A stretch of DNA of 64,000 bases from CAG-170 sp022779365 (GTDB taxonomy: Bacteria > Bacillota > Clostridia > Oscillospirales > Oscillospiraceae). Positions 7,841 through 17,173 of this stretch are shown piece by piece. Under the pieces are notes generated by a model. It had not been told where the DNA came from. It worked only from the letters and a program-made list of their open reading frames with translations, and made no database searches. The DNA lies in contig JALFSI010000040.1 of the NCBI GenBank assembly GCA_022779365.1, forward strand, positions 1-64,000. The letters are read 5' to 3'. The translations under genes and the position numbers were made by a program. Each line of letters opens with the position of its first letter. Within the stretch, counting starts at the first letter, position 1.

Positions 7841-10800
7841 TCACTTCATGGAGCGTGCCAGGAACGCGGCGATCTGCGCGCGGGTGCAGGCGGCGGTGGG
7901 GTCGAAGCGTCCGCCGCCCACGCCGGTAGTGATGCCGTTCTCCACAGCCCAGAACACCGCGCCTGCGTAGTAAGCGTCAGCAGGGACGTCGATAAAGTTC
8001 GCCGTACTGCCCGCCGCGGGCTGACCTATGGCGCGCCACAGCATGGTGACCATCTGGGCGCGGTTGATGGCGGCGTTGGGGTTCGCGCCGTCGGAAACGC
8101 CCTTGTCCTTTGCCCAATTTTGAGCGTTCTCGAACCAAGTAGCGCCGCCGTTCAAGTCCGCGTCATTCTGCCGCGCCAAAATCGTCCAGAGCTGGGCGCG
8201 GGTGGTGGAATTGTTGGGCGCGTAGATCGTGTCGCTTGTGCCGTTGACCAGCCCACGGGCGCTGACGAAATCGATGGCGTCCTTGGCCCAGTGGTTTCGG
8301 GTGTCGATGAAGTCCTTGGAGTTGTCGATGATCTTCACCGTCGCGCTGCCGTCCATGGTAAGCCGGATGCCGTTCTCGGTTGGAATGGAATCCTTCATGA
8401 GCTCCTCCGTGCCGTCGGGGTGGACGAGAACCGCCACCGTGCCGGGTTTCACGTTGGAAACGGGAATTTCCACCTCAGTCTCGCCCGCGTTCTTCGGCAG
8501 CTCGACCTTGACGGTGGGGGCGGTGTTGGGATTGCGGGTGGTCTCGACCTCGACAGGGACCTTGACAGCCTCGCCGTTCTTCTTCGCGTCCTCCACCGCC
8601 TTGCCGCTGACCTTAGCCGCCGCTTCGGTCTGACCGTTTTTGTCGGTTTTCACCGTGCCGGTGGAGCCGGAAGCGTCCTTGACCTCGGTCTTGCTGCTGC
8701 CGTCCGGCTTGGTTTCGGTCTTGGTGGTGCTGCCGTCCTTGTTGGTGGTGGTTTCGGTCACCGTGCCGTCAGACTTTGTTTCCGTCTTGGTAACGGAGCC
8801 GTCAGGATTTGTGGTGGTCTCAGTCTTGGTGGTCGTGGGACTGGTGATCGGGCGGACGGAAAGCGTCAGCTTGCCATCCACATAGGTGATTTCGTAATTT
8901 TCACCCGCGCTTGCGCCGCTCGCCACGATCATCGCCGCGTCGCCGGTCCTGGTCATGTCGGGCGGGGCTGGATCGTAGACCAGTGTGGGCGCGGTGGTCA
9001 GCTTGTCCTCACCGATCAGACCGGAAACCGTGTAATCCTTGTCCAGCCCGGGCTTGCTCAGATCAGGCGCGGTGCTGCCCACATAGGCGCTCTTGTCCTT
9101 GGCGGTGACGGTGACCTGTGCCTTGCCAATGATAAACGTGTATTCCTTCGCCGCATCCGTGTTGTCGCTCCAGACATAGTTTGCGGTGTCCTCCAGCGTC
9201 ACGGTCACGGTATATGTGCCCGCGTTCTTCCAAACGTTGCCCGCAACGGTGTAAAGGCCGCTCGCCGCGAGGGTGTAGGTCTTTTCTTCGCCGCTGTAGG
9301 TGAACTGTGTCGGGTCTGCTGCGGGGATCTCAACTTTCACCTTAGCGATGGTAACGCTAACGCTGGCGGGTGTGGTGTCGCTGTGGTTGCCGTCGCCCGC
9401 GACCTTGTACCAGACGGTGTAGCTACCAGCGTTCTTACTGGTGGGGACGTTTTTGCTGTAAGTGCCGTCCTGCGTGAGGCAATACTGCATCGTGCCGCCG
9501 ATGGCTGTACCCGCGGTGATAAGTGCCTGCTCCTTGCCGGTATATACAAGGTTTTCCATTGCGGCAGGCGGCGTGATCTGACTATCCACCTTGTTTACCT
9601 TCAGATCAACGTTTTTCGAGGTGCTGTAACCATCACAGGAAACGGTGCAGGTGATCGTGTGGTCTCCGGCAGTCAAAGCCGCGATACCATAGCTACTTTC
9701 TGTTGTGTTTACTGGTTTGCCATCTTTGAACCACTGATAGGCAGCTGTCTTTTCTTCATCCCGCAGACGAGCGGAGGCCGTGAGCGTAATTTCTTCACCG
9801 TAGTCAGCGGTCGTCTTGTCTGCTGTAAGGGTGAAGGCTTCAATCGGAGCCTGCTGAACTGTAACGCCAGTCAGCTCAGTGCCGTCAAGTTGATTTACCC
9901 AAGCATTATCTTTCTGAAAGCCGTAGCCTTCGGCTAACGTACCGACCAGAGTGGCAGGCGCTGCGACACCAATTTCGCTAAAGATACCGCCGTAAAGTGT
10001 TACCTTGGATACACCTGCATTTGCAGTTGTGCTGACATTTACCGGGCATCCAAATGTACCGCCGTAGATGGTAATACTGCCGGTATTTTCACTGCCGGTC
10101 GCGAGCATCGTGCTAAGCTCGAATTTGATATTGCTGTCGCTGCCGTCCGGCTTGCCGATGATCACACTGCCGCTGAACTGAATGTGAAAGGCTCGCTGGC
10201 TTTGAATGACAGCCTGCGTAGATGCCGAATTGATCAGCGTGAGGGGTGCGTCGTTGTTTTTTAAATAGAAAACAAGGTTGCCAGGAATTTCATCGGAAAT
10301 ATCAGTGCTGAGCGTTTTACCGTTCAGATCAATGGTAAAGGGATTTTTACAGCCTTCAATACCAAGCGAATATGCTTCAACCTTGATGTTCTGCAGCAGC
10401 TTAACGATACTGCCGGAATTGTTCTTTGCTGCATCGACAGCCTCCTTCAGCGAAGCATAATAGCTGACACCACCGTTGGATTTGGTCAACTGTGCGGCAT
10501 AGCTGCCAATCGTAACCGTCTGCGGCTCAGAGGCAAGCGCAGCGCCGTTTGCTTTGCAGCGGACTTCATAGCTGCCAGCCGCCAGCCCGGTTACCTCGCT
10601 GCCGGTGACAGCAGTCCATGTGGTCGTGTCGGTGCGGCGGTATTCCATGGTGTTGTTCACACCGGTCAGCTTGCCGTCATTGCCGTTGATGCAGTTTTGT
10701 GCAGAGGCTCTCGGTGCATTGGGCTTGGTGACCGAAATGGTCTGGGTTTCGGAGTACAGTTTCTGCCCATCGCTCCGCATAATCGAGATGGTACAGGCGG

Positions 10801-11068
10801 AAAGCTCGGTCAGGGAAACAGCGTCATTAGAAGAAATTGGAGTCCATTCACCATCACCGATCTTATATTTCATGCCGGCTGTTACATTGGAAAGCGTGCC
10901 GGTGCTTGTTCCGGCTGCGGTGAAAACGGCCTCAGGCGTGTCTGCCTGATTTACTGGAATCTCCTGAGACTGAGAAAACAGAGTGGTTCCGCCGCCTGTT
11001 GTTCTAACGCGGATAACGATGCCGCCGGACAGTCTGGTGAGATCCGCGTTTTCACCCGTAATATCCGT
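7841..11068 (-). pseudogene. C-terminal part of large SLH adhesin, downstream of an in-frame amber codon
   Basis: This is the same reading frame as the 11069-12601 gene, separated from it only by TAG at 11069-11071. It encodes about 1075 residues: the rest of a series of ~75-aa repeats, MBG/Ig-like modules (near plus-strand 9000-9800), a low-complexity Thr/Lys segment of degenerate (T)ETTTNPDGS(V)TK repeats (about 8650-8850), and three C-terminal SLH domains (about 7841-8340). The first ATG in this segment (10873) has no ribosome site, so independent translation is doubtful. If the amber is real, the anchoring SLH domains are lost from the product. It could also be a sequencing error or a reversible nonsense mutation. 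Confidence 0.75.
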
Positions 11069-12601
11069 CTACGCACCGCTGCCGATTTGATACTGCATAC
11101 CGGGCGTTACGCCGGTCAGTGTACCGGCGCTTGTTCCGGTTGCGGCGAAGGCCGCAGTCGGTGTTGCAGCCTGAGTGAGCGTGATAGTCTGAATCTCAGA
11201 ATCCAACGCGGTGTCTCCGCCTCTTTTGATGATTTGGATTTCCGTGCTGCTCGTCAGCCCTGTGAGAGCAGCAGTTGTTCCATTGATAGCATTCCATTCA
11301 GTGCCGTCAAGACTGTACTGCATATCGGAATCCACATTGGTAAGCGTACCTGTGTCAGAGCCGGTGGCGTCAAAGACTGCACTCGGCGTTGCTGTCTGGG
11401 TTTTAGCCGCAGCGTCCGGGAGCGTGATATTTACATTATAGCACGGCATACCGGAGACTGTGACCTGAGAGGCACTGTCGCGGGTGACCTTGACGCCATC
11501 CTTCCCGGCTACGGTGTAATCGGTGGGGAAGTAGTAGCCATCGTCGGCTGTTACAACGACCGATTTCATATTTTGGAGCAGAGGACCACTCTGGGTGAGT
11601 GCATCGGAGCTGTGCATATATTGACCTAACGTGACGGTGACAGAATATTTATAACCGTCTAATGTCGTAAAGCTGCCGCCCTTGACTTTGCCGCCTTCTT
11701 GGTTGCTGACGGCACCTTTAAAAGTGCCGTTTTCGATGATGCCACCCCTTTCATTGGTGACTGCGTTATTGAATATGCCATCGGAGATAACGCCATAATT
11801 TAATACTGCGCTGTAAATAGTTGTAGTATTATTCGCAGAATTCTGAAGAGTACCGATATTGTCATTACAAATTAACTGCTTATCAGAGCTATCTGTGCCG
11901 ATAGACCCACCGTTGGCATTGAATGTACCGGAATTATATAAAGCGATGCCAGAAATATATTCTCCACCGCTGCTTCCCCACAAAGCGGCGTTGCTGTTCA
12001 TAGTGAAAGTTCCATAATTTAACACGCTGGCTGCGTGCGGACTGGTAGCTAAACTACTTTCATTGCCGCCGGAGCACTGCGTAATGTATCCAGCATTCAT
12101 TTCAAAGGTTGCGCCTTTAGAGACATACACGCCGCCAACGCCTGTTGCAGTTTGCGTACCCGCGGAACAATTTGCAATCATACCGCCGTTCATAGTCACT
12201 CGACCACCAGGAGCAATATAAATACCGCCTGCTGGACTGCCGTCGGTTGCAGCTCCTTGTGTAATCATTCCATTTTGATTACCATTGATAATTAGGTTAC
12301 CGTGCACCTGAATAGCAGTGCCGCTATTTTTTGCATCAATGTTACAACCATCTGGTAGGTTGAGTGTCACCGTCTTTCCCGCTGGAATGACGATTGAACC
12401 TTCCTCCCATGTGATTCCTTGGGTAAGCTGTGCGTTGATAACAGCTTCTGTCGAATTTGTTAGAGTATCCCGAAGATTGACCCAACTGCTTACGAGGAGC
12501 GGGGGCGGTTCGAGGTTGTTGTCATCTGCCAACGCCGCCGCCGGCAGCAGCGTCAGGCACAGGCACAGCGCTGCCAGAATACCAAAAAATCGTTTCCTCA
12601 T
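11069..12601 (-). CDS. N-terminal part of large SLH adhesin, ends at in-frame TAG
   Basis: A 510-aa product. The signal peptide is residues 1-25 (MRKRFFGILAALCL then a core ending in ALA). A long Asn/Gly/Thr-rich region (about 60-330), with many short repeated beta-strand turns such as GGIYIAPGGRVTMNGG, suggests a right-handed beta-helix. After it come ~75-aa repeats marked by ATG(S/T)..GTLT and M(Q/K)Y. The frame stops at TAG (11069-11071). Sister repeats have Trp at this column, so TGG to TAG is the likely change. The start at 12601 follows GGAGGGATCACG; an upstream in-frame ATG at 12652 has none. It lies 67 bp after the TetR gene, on the same strand. Confidence 0.8.
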   Translation of the reverse strand: MRKRFFGILAALCLCLTLLPAAALADDNNLEPPPLLVSSWVNLRDTLTNSTEAVINAQLTQGITWEEGSIVIPAGKTVTLNLPDGCNIDAKNSGTAIQVHGNLIINGNQNGMITQGAATDGSPAGGIYIAPGGRVTMNGGMIANCSAGTQTATGVGGVYVSKGATFEMNAGYITQCSGGNESSLATSPHAASVLNYGTFTMNSNAALWGSSGGEYISGIALYNSGTFNANGGSIGTDSSDKQLICNDNIGTLQNSANNTTTIYSAVLNYGVISDGIFNNAVTNERGGIIENGTFKGAVSNQEGGKVKGGSFTTLDGYKYSVTVTLGQYMHSSDALTQSGPLLQNMKSVVVTADDGYYFPTDYTVAGKDGVKVTRDSASQVTVSGMPCYNVNITLPDAAAKTQTATPSAVFDATGSDTGTLTNVDSDMQYSLDGTEWNAINGTTAALTGLTSSTEIQIIKRGGDTALDSEIQTITLTQAATPTAAFAATGTSAGTLTGVTPGMQYQIGSGA

Positions 12602-12668
12602 CGTGATCCCTCCATGATGAAAGTCATTTGGTTCTTCCTTTGGAAGAACCAAGGGGATTTCCCCTTGC

Positions 12669-13364
12669 CTAAATTTGTTTTTCCGTCAGGACCTCAAAGC
12701 CTTTTTCCGCCTGCTGGACGGTCTTTTGGATGATGCCCAAAGCCATTGTGTGAAGATCCATCTGCAAGACTGCCGCTGTGATCGCCGCCCGCTTCTCCTT
12801 CGGTACGTCATAGAGCTTGAGCGAGCAGTCCAGAAAGCGGGAGACCTTGGCGTCCATCGTGAAATACACGTCACAGGGAATCGACATGAAGCCCCGCATG
12901 ATACTGGCGGACGCGATCTCCATTTCGTAGAAGTCCCTGGGCTGCGCCTGCGGCAGATAAGGTCCGAAAATAACTTGCAGCCGTTTCGTTGTGCTTTTGT
13001 AAAGATACGCCGCGATGGAGGGCAGGGAGTATGCCATCACATACAGCTCCCGCAGCGGCTCGGTCAGCTCGGCGATGTGGAGCTGGAGGGCGGTTTCCAC
13101 GGCGTACAGGAGCACAGGGTCTTGTTCCCCGCTGTGCTGTCCCGCAAGAGCGAATTGCCCGCTGAACATCCGCTTTACCAGCTCCAGCAGCAGCGCCTCC
13201 TTGCTGGGAAAAACATGGAAGAACGAGCTCTGTCCGATGCCCGCCGCCTTTGCGATCTCGCCGGTGGTGGTTTTCGTGTAGCCGTTTTCCAGAAACAGCG
13301 TTACCGCCCACCGCAGGACCTTCTGCTGGGTCACCAGACCGTTTAACAGTTTTCCTCTTGGCAA
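12669..13364 (-). CDS. TetR/AcrR family transcriptional regulator
   Basis: A 231-aa protein with an N-terminal TetR helix-turn-helix (about residues 15-60). The hallmark stretches are FLENGYTKTTTGEIAKAAG and GQSSFFHVFPSKEALL. The ligand-binding C-terminal half is of ordinary length. The start is a TTG preceded by AGGGG; no better ATG exists. Its promoter has an inverted repeat between the -35 and -10 boxes (13411-13431), so autoregulation is likely. The SLH adhesin gene follows 67 bp downstream on the same strand and may be cotranscribed. Confidence 0.85.
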   Translation of the reverse strand: MPRGKLLNGLVTQQKVLRWAVTLFLENGYTKTTTGEIAKAAGIGQSSFFHVFPSKEALLLELVKRMFSGQFALAGQHSGEQDPVLLYAVETALQLHIAELTEPLRELYVMAYSLPSIAAYLYKSTTKRLQVIFGPYLPQAQPRDFYEMEIASASIMRGFMSIPCDVYFTMDAKVSRFLDCSLKLYDVPKEKRAAITAAVLQMDLHTMALGIIQKTVQQAEKGFEVLTEKQI

Positions 13365-13404
13365 AACGATCAGCCCCTAAAATCATACTTGCGATTGCAC
13401 TTTT

Positions 13405-13433
13405 ATAATAGCATGAGACATGCCATCATGCAA
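13405..13433 (-). promoter_or_regulatory. tetR promoter with operator palindrome
   Basis: On the minus strand TTGCAT (13428-13433) and TATTAT (13405-13410) with a 17-bp spacer. The inverted repeat GCATGA-N9-TCATGC occupies 13411-13431, filling the spacer, which fits TetR-type autorepression. Confidence 0.6.
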
Positions 13434-13522
13434 GAAAAATTTTGGGCGCCAGGCATGCAAAATGGAGTCTCCTGTTCCTGCCCCAAACGCTGACCCCCAA
13501 CGGGGGCGGATAGCGGAAAGCA

Positions 13523-13639
13523 TTAGACAGCACGGGAGAGGATGTTCCCCATGGTTTGGGCGGCTTTGAACTGCGTGTCGGTGGTGACGTGGGTATAGTA
13601 TTCGGCGGTCGAGAACCGCAGGTGCGGCTTGGCGTATAC
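13523..13639 (-). pseudogene. relic of a tyrosine-recombinase (integrase) C-terminus
   Basis: About 38 codons on the minus strand ending in TAA at 13523-13525 read like the extreme C-terminus of a phage/conjugative-element integrase: FSTAEYYTHVT, then FKAAQTMGNILS. The YxHVT segment corresponds to the region around the nucleophilic Tyr in this family. Nothing upstream continues the protein; the 151-bp repeat begins 30 bp away. It marks a former mobile-element boundary. Confidence 0.5.
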
Positions 13640-13668
13640 CGTTCGTTCGGTAGTCCCTTGGCATAGTT

Positions 13669-13819
13669 ATACTAGTTCTTATTAAAAATCTTGAAAAGAT
13701 TTTTATAGCACCGAAGGTGCGTTAAGAACTGTATGAGACGGGGAATTGCACAACTGTGCAATTCCAGCGTGCAAAGCACGCGGGTTTCTTGATTCAATAA
13801 TTTAATCAAGAAACAGTAT
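13669..13819 (+). repeat. MITE-like 151-bp repeat, copy B
   Basis: A 151-bp element beginning ATACTAGTTCTTATTAAA and ending ATTTAATCAAGAAACAGTAT, so the ends form an imperfect terminal inverted repeat. Inside are at least four short hairpins (for example GGAATTGCACAACTGTGCAATTCC). It matches copy C (24478-24628) in reverse orientation with only two differences. No coding capacity. The remaining bases to 14033 hold no gene. Confidence 0.75.
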
Positions 13820-14033
13820 TAAACACCCCATTTCTTAGTACAAGTATTTTATCATGCCTGTCTAACAAATGGAGAGTGCGGTTCATCGCCCTGAGATGAC
13901 TGCACTTCTGTTATTTTTTGACGTGTCCGTGCGATACCTGCCGCGTTTGTATGCTTTGCCGAACAGCGGCAAAGAAAAGAACAGATGGATGCAAAAGCCG
14001 CGCCGCTGCGTTGCAGAGGCACGGCTGAAAAAC

Positions 14034-14840
14034 CTATTTATCCAATACAAAATGAACCATTAGCAGGATGTCGTACCATTCGTCGGTCTCATAGGCGAGC
14101 GTGCAGTCGTCGATACGCTGCATACCTGGGTAATAGCTGTTGAAGCCAGCCAGAATGGGATCAAAAAAGCGCACGACAAAGCGGAAATGCTTTGGCAGCA
14201 GCGGCATGCACCGGCGATAACTGCCGGAAAGCGCGTGTTCTGCCGCCTGCTCAATTTCGCGCAGGACAGCCTGTGGATGACTTGACACCGAGCCTGGGCC
14301 GACACCCGTCAGCGTTGTGACGGTTGTAATGTCCGGAATAAGGCGTTCGGCGAAGCGGCAGATCGTATCATCACCGCTGACAAACGGGGTTGGAACGCCG
14401 AGACTGGCGGCGGAATACGCGTTGAACAGGAACTCACTCAGCGGATACTCGTTAAGACGCAGGAAAACCGTCCGATGATTGAATGTGTGACTGGACGGAT
14501 TGCCGGCAGAGCCGGCCCATGCGTGAAAGCCGGTCATGAACAGCGCGTCAAAGCCGCCGTTTTGCAGACCAGACACCATGGCATAGGGGTCCGGACCAGA
14601 GCGGCGCATCAGCTCGACGTATTCCGGCAGAAGCGTGGGATCAATATTGCGCGCCGTGGCGTGCGCGTCGTGCACCAGAATCCGCTTCGCTCCTGCAGCG
14701 TGCGCGCCGCGCGCGGCAGCGGCAGCCTCCAGCGCCATCTGCCGCGCAAAATATGGATAATTGGGTGTGCCGCGTTCACCCTCTTCTGCAATGGTAAAGC
14801 CGCAGCTGCCTTCAATGTCGGAAACGAGGTATACGTTCAT
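14034..14840 (-). CDS. M55 family D-aminopeptidase (DppA-like)
   Basis: A 268-aa zinc peptidase of family M55. All positions known from Bacillus DppA can be found: SDIEGSCG (Asp, Glu) at the N-terminus, HDAHATARN, TGFHAWAG, SSHT and LNEYP. The family removes N-terminal D-amino acids from short peptides such as D-Ala-D-Ala in the cytoplasm. It overlaps the GntR gene by 4 bp and is cotranscribed with it, divergent from the ABC importer of cluster 1. Hence a D-amino-acid-containing or related amide substrate is plausible for the cluster. Confidence 0.85.
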   Translation of the reverse strand: MNVYLVSDIEGSCGFTIAEEGERGTPNYPYFARQMALEAAAAARGAHAAGAKRILVHDAHATARNIDPTLLPEYVELMRRSGPDPYAMVSGLQNGGFDALFMTGFHAWAGSAGNPSSHTFNHRTVFLRLNEYPLSEFLFNAYSAASLGVPTPFVSGDDTICRFAERLIPDITTVTTLTGVGPGSVSSHPQAVLREIEQAAEHALSGSYRRCMPLLPKHFRFVVRFFDPILAGFNSYYPGMQRIDDCTLAYETDEWYDILLMVHFVLDK

Positions 14841-15496
14841 TGATTGGTCTCCTGCATCTGAAAGCCAAGCTCATAGCTGGCGATGGCCTGTTCCATATGG
14901 TTGTGCAGAATGCTGATTGCCTCGGACAGATCGCCGTCCTCCATTGCATGCAGGAGTCTCAGGTGTGCCGCCGCATTTTCATGCTTCAACGGGAAGAAGC
15001 TGTGCGACCCGTAAACGCACAGCTTGACCTCGGCAAGAATGGCGTTGTACAGCTGAAGCAGTCTCGGGCTTCCGGCGGACTCGACCAGCAGCTTGTGGAA
15101 TCTGATGTCCGCCTCGATGTACTCGGCCCAGTTGCGCTCAGCGTCGATGGCTTCCATGCCCTCTGCCAGATGGCTCAGTTCGGCCGGAATAATGCCGGAG
15201 TCAACGATCGCCCGTACCGCCTGCTCTTCCAGCAGACCGCGGAGCGTAAAGATTTCACGCACGTCGTCGATGGTGATCCGGCGGACATAGACGCCCTTGT
15301 TTGCAACCTTGGTCAGCAGACCGCTTGCCAGCAGATAGGCGATGGCCTCCCGCACCGTGTTACGGCTGACCGCATAACGGCTGGCCAGGTCATTTTCGGT
15401 GATTTTCGCGCCGGGGGCATAGTATCTGGAAAAAATGTCCGACTCGATACGCTCAGAAAGTGCATCGATGGTAGAAACTGTCTTTAATTCGATCAT
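14837..15496 (-). CDS. GntR-family regulator, FadR/FCD subfamily
   Basis: A 219-aa regulator. The winged helix-turn-helix covers about residues 10-75 (ITENDLASRYAVSRNTVREA). The all-helical FCD effector domain covers about 85-210 and retains the metal-ligand pattern DIRFHKLL plus His pairs near HAMEDGD and HNHMEQA. The start follows GTAGGAGGAAGAAAT; a longer frame to 15544 is rejected. It diverges from the importer operon. Two TTGT...ACAA palindromes in the shared promoter region (15586-15596, 15611-15620) are its likely operators. Confidence 0.85.
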   Translation of the reverse strand: MIELKTVSTIDALSERIESDIFSRYYAPGAKITENDLASRYAVSRNTVREAIAYLLASGLLTKVANKGVYVRRITIDDVREIFTLRGLLEEQAVRAIVDSGIIPAELSHLAEGMEAIDAERNWAEYIEADIRFHKLLVESAGSPRLLQLYNAILAEVKLCVYGSHSFFPLKHENAAAHLRLLHAMEDGDLSEAISILHNHMEQAIASYELGFQMQETNQ

Positions 15497-15585
15497 ATTT
15501 CTTCCTCCTACGTTCATTATACTAATTATAGCGGATAAAAGCACGCATGGGAATATGCAATTTGCACAATTCTTGAAATGTAGAA

Positions 15586-15630
15586 TTGTTGAACAATATT
15601 ATTGCTATATTTGTCAACAATTGCTATAAT
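15586..15630 (+). promoter_or_regulatory. cluster 1 promoter with GntR-type operators
   Basis: TTGCTA (15602-15607) and TATAAT (15625-15630), spacer 17 bp, for the importer operon. Palindromes TTGTTGAACAA (15586-15596) and TTGTCAACAA (15611-15620) flank the -35 and fill the spacer, the expected placement for repression by the divergent FCD-type regulator. Confidence 0.6.
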
Positions 15631-15692
15631 AATTTCAGATGGTGCGGCACAGGTCATTGCATCGTCATAAAAAATATTAAGGAGGCAGACAA

Positions 15693-17105
15693 ATGAAAAA
15701 AACCATCGCTTTGCTTCTGGCCGTCGTCATGGCGTTCGCACTGATCGCTTGTGCGAAGTCCCCCGCTGAGACGCCCGCCACCGAAGCCCCTGCCGCGGAA
15801 GCATCCGCCGCAGAGAGACCAGCAGCACCCGCTGAAGCAGCTACGCCCGAAGAGGCTGCACAGACAAAGACAAACTATGATCTGTCCATTCTGTGGGCAG
15901 GTGGCGGCAACGGCGAATTTGTCAATTATGCCGCAGACTATCTCAGAAACGAATACGGCGTAAACGTGAATCTGGAGTACAACACACTGGCGCACGAGGT
16001 GTTCCAGCCGATGCTGGTTGCGGGAAATCCCCCCGACATCGTCATGGTGCAGTTCGGCTTCTTCAACTACTTTGAGGCTATCCAGGCCGGTGCGTTCCAA
16101 GATGCCAGCCCTTATCTGGACGTCAAGGTCAACGGCTCGGACAAGACCGTCCGCGAAATCGCCAATCCCGATATTGTCAACGCGGTTTCGGTCAACGGCG
16201 GCAACTACCTGATCTCCTGCAACGAAAATGTCGGAGGCTTGTACTATAACAAGGCGATGTTTGACGAGCACGGCTGGGAGGTTCCGCAGACGTGGGACGA
16301 GTTTGTCGCTCTGTGTGCAGAGATCAAGGCTGCCGGTATTGCGCCGCTTGCCTATCCCGGCATGTATCCGTACTATTTTGACTGCTTCCTGTTCCCACAG
16401 ATCCTCGCGCTCGGCGATGGTGAGGAAACGCTGAAGGATTACAACAACCTGAAACCTGGCTTCTGGACCTCTGAGCCTGTCAAGCAGGCAATGGAGCGCG
16501 TTGAGTTCCTGCGTGATAACGGCTACTTCCTCGACAACCTGATCGGTCTGAGCCATACCGAGACACAGATGGAGTTCATCAACGGCAACGTCGCCATCAT
16601 CTGCTGCGGCTCCTGGCTGGAAAACGAAATGTCCGACAGCTGGCCCGAGGGCTTTGACCTGCACTTTATGATCACGCCCGCGACCGCAAATGCAAGTGAT
16701 GAACGATTCATTCAGCTTTCCGGCCACCTGTTTGGCTTCCCGTCGGCAGCCAAGAACAAGGAATGGAATTCGGAATTCCTGGCTGCATACTTCTCTGAGG
16801 AGAGTGCGGTTAAGGTCGCAAAGGAATGCGGCGTTGTTATCTGCCCCGAGTATGTCGCAGAAAACGAGGAAATCCGAGAGGCTCTGCCGAAGTCGGTTGT
16901 TGAGACTTTTACACAGGTCAATGAGAACAGCGGCTATTATATGCTCGCGTCCAAGTGGTATTCCGAATGGTACAGCGAATATCAGAACCTGCTCGATCAG
17001 CTGGTCGACGGACAGATCAGCGCGGACGAATTCTGCACGACTATGGAGCAGGATACCGAGGCGCTGCGCAACGACAGCAGCATCGCAAAGTACACCGTAG
17101 GTTAA
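15693..17105 (+). CDS. ABC transporter substrate-binding lipoprotein (family 1)
   Basis: A 470-aa extracellular solute-binding protein. Lipoprotein signal with lipobox ALIAC, Cys at residue 20, then a Pro/Ala/Glu-rich linker to about residue 55. The body has the family-1 (maltose/sn-glycerol-type) two-lobe layout, with motifs such as PPDIVMVQFG and WEVPQTWDEFVALC. The start follows AAGGAGG. Such proteins usually bind sugars or oligosaccharides, but the enzymes of this operon point to an amino- or hydroxy-acid-like substrate. The hairpin after the gene (17117-17150) probably favours its expression over the permeases. Confidence 0.85.
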   Translation: MKKTIALLLAVVMAFALIACAKSPAETPATEAPAAEASAAERPAAPAEAATPEEAAQTKTNYDLSILWAGGGNGEFVNYAADYLRNEYGVNVNLEYNTLAHEVFQPMLVAGNPPDIVMVQFGFFNYFEAIQAGAFQDASPYLDVKVNGSDKTVREIANPDIVNAVSVNGGNYLISCNENVGGLYYNKAMFDEHGWEVPQTWDEFVALCAEIKAAGIAPLAYPGMYPYYFDCFLFPQILALGDGEETLKDYNNLKPGFWTSEPVKQAMERVEFLRDNGYFLDNLIGLSHTETQMEFINGNVAIICCGSWLENEMSDSWPEGFDLHFMITPATANASDERFIQLSGHLFGFPSAAKNKEWNSEFLAAYFSEESAVKVAKECGVVICPEYVAENEEIREALPKSVVETFTQVNENSGYYMLASKWYSEWYSEYQNLLDQLVDGQISADEFCTTMEQDTEALRNDSSIAKYTVG

Positions 17106-17116
17106 AGCAGCTACCG

Positions 17117-17150
17117 TATGCCCGTCCATCCATTCTGGATGGACGGCATA
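17117..17150 (+). terminator. intra-operon attenuator hairpin
   Basis: CCGTCCATCC (17122-17131) pairs with GGATGGACGG (17137-17146) across a 5-base loop, without a U-run. This is typical between binding-protein and permease genes, where it stabilises the upstream mRNA. Confidence 0.55.
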
Positions 17151-17173
17151 CATAACATCAAGGGGGACTCCAT

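Noticed and set aside
7691..9937. 748-aa plus-strand open frame
   Set aside because: Antisense shadow of the SLH adhesin; low-complexity Gly/Val/Arg sequence.
10873..10875. ATG as an independent start for the downstream adhesin half
   Set aside because: No ribosome site precedes it and it lies in the middle of a repeat that continues upstream in frame to the amber codon.
11069..11071. Amber codon read as pyrrolysine or another recoded residue
   Set aside because: No pyl genes or recoding signals are seen, and the aligned residue is Trp, so a plain TGG to TAG change is simpler.
13383..13664. 93-aa minus-strand open frame
   Set aside because: Out of frame with the integrase-like codons in the same place; Arg/Pro/His-rich and without a start site.
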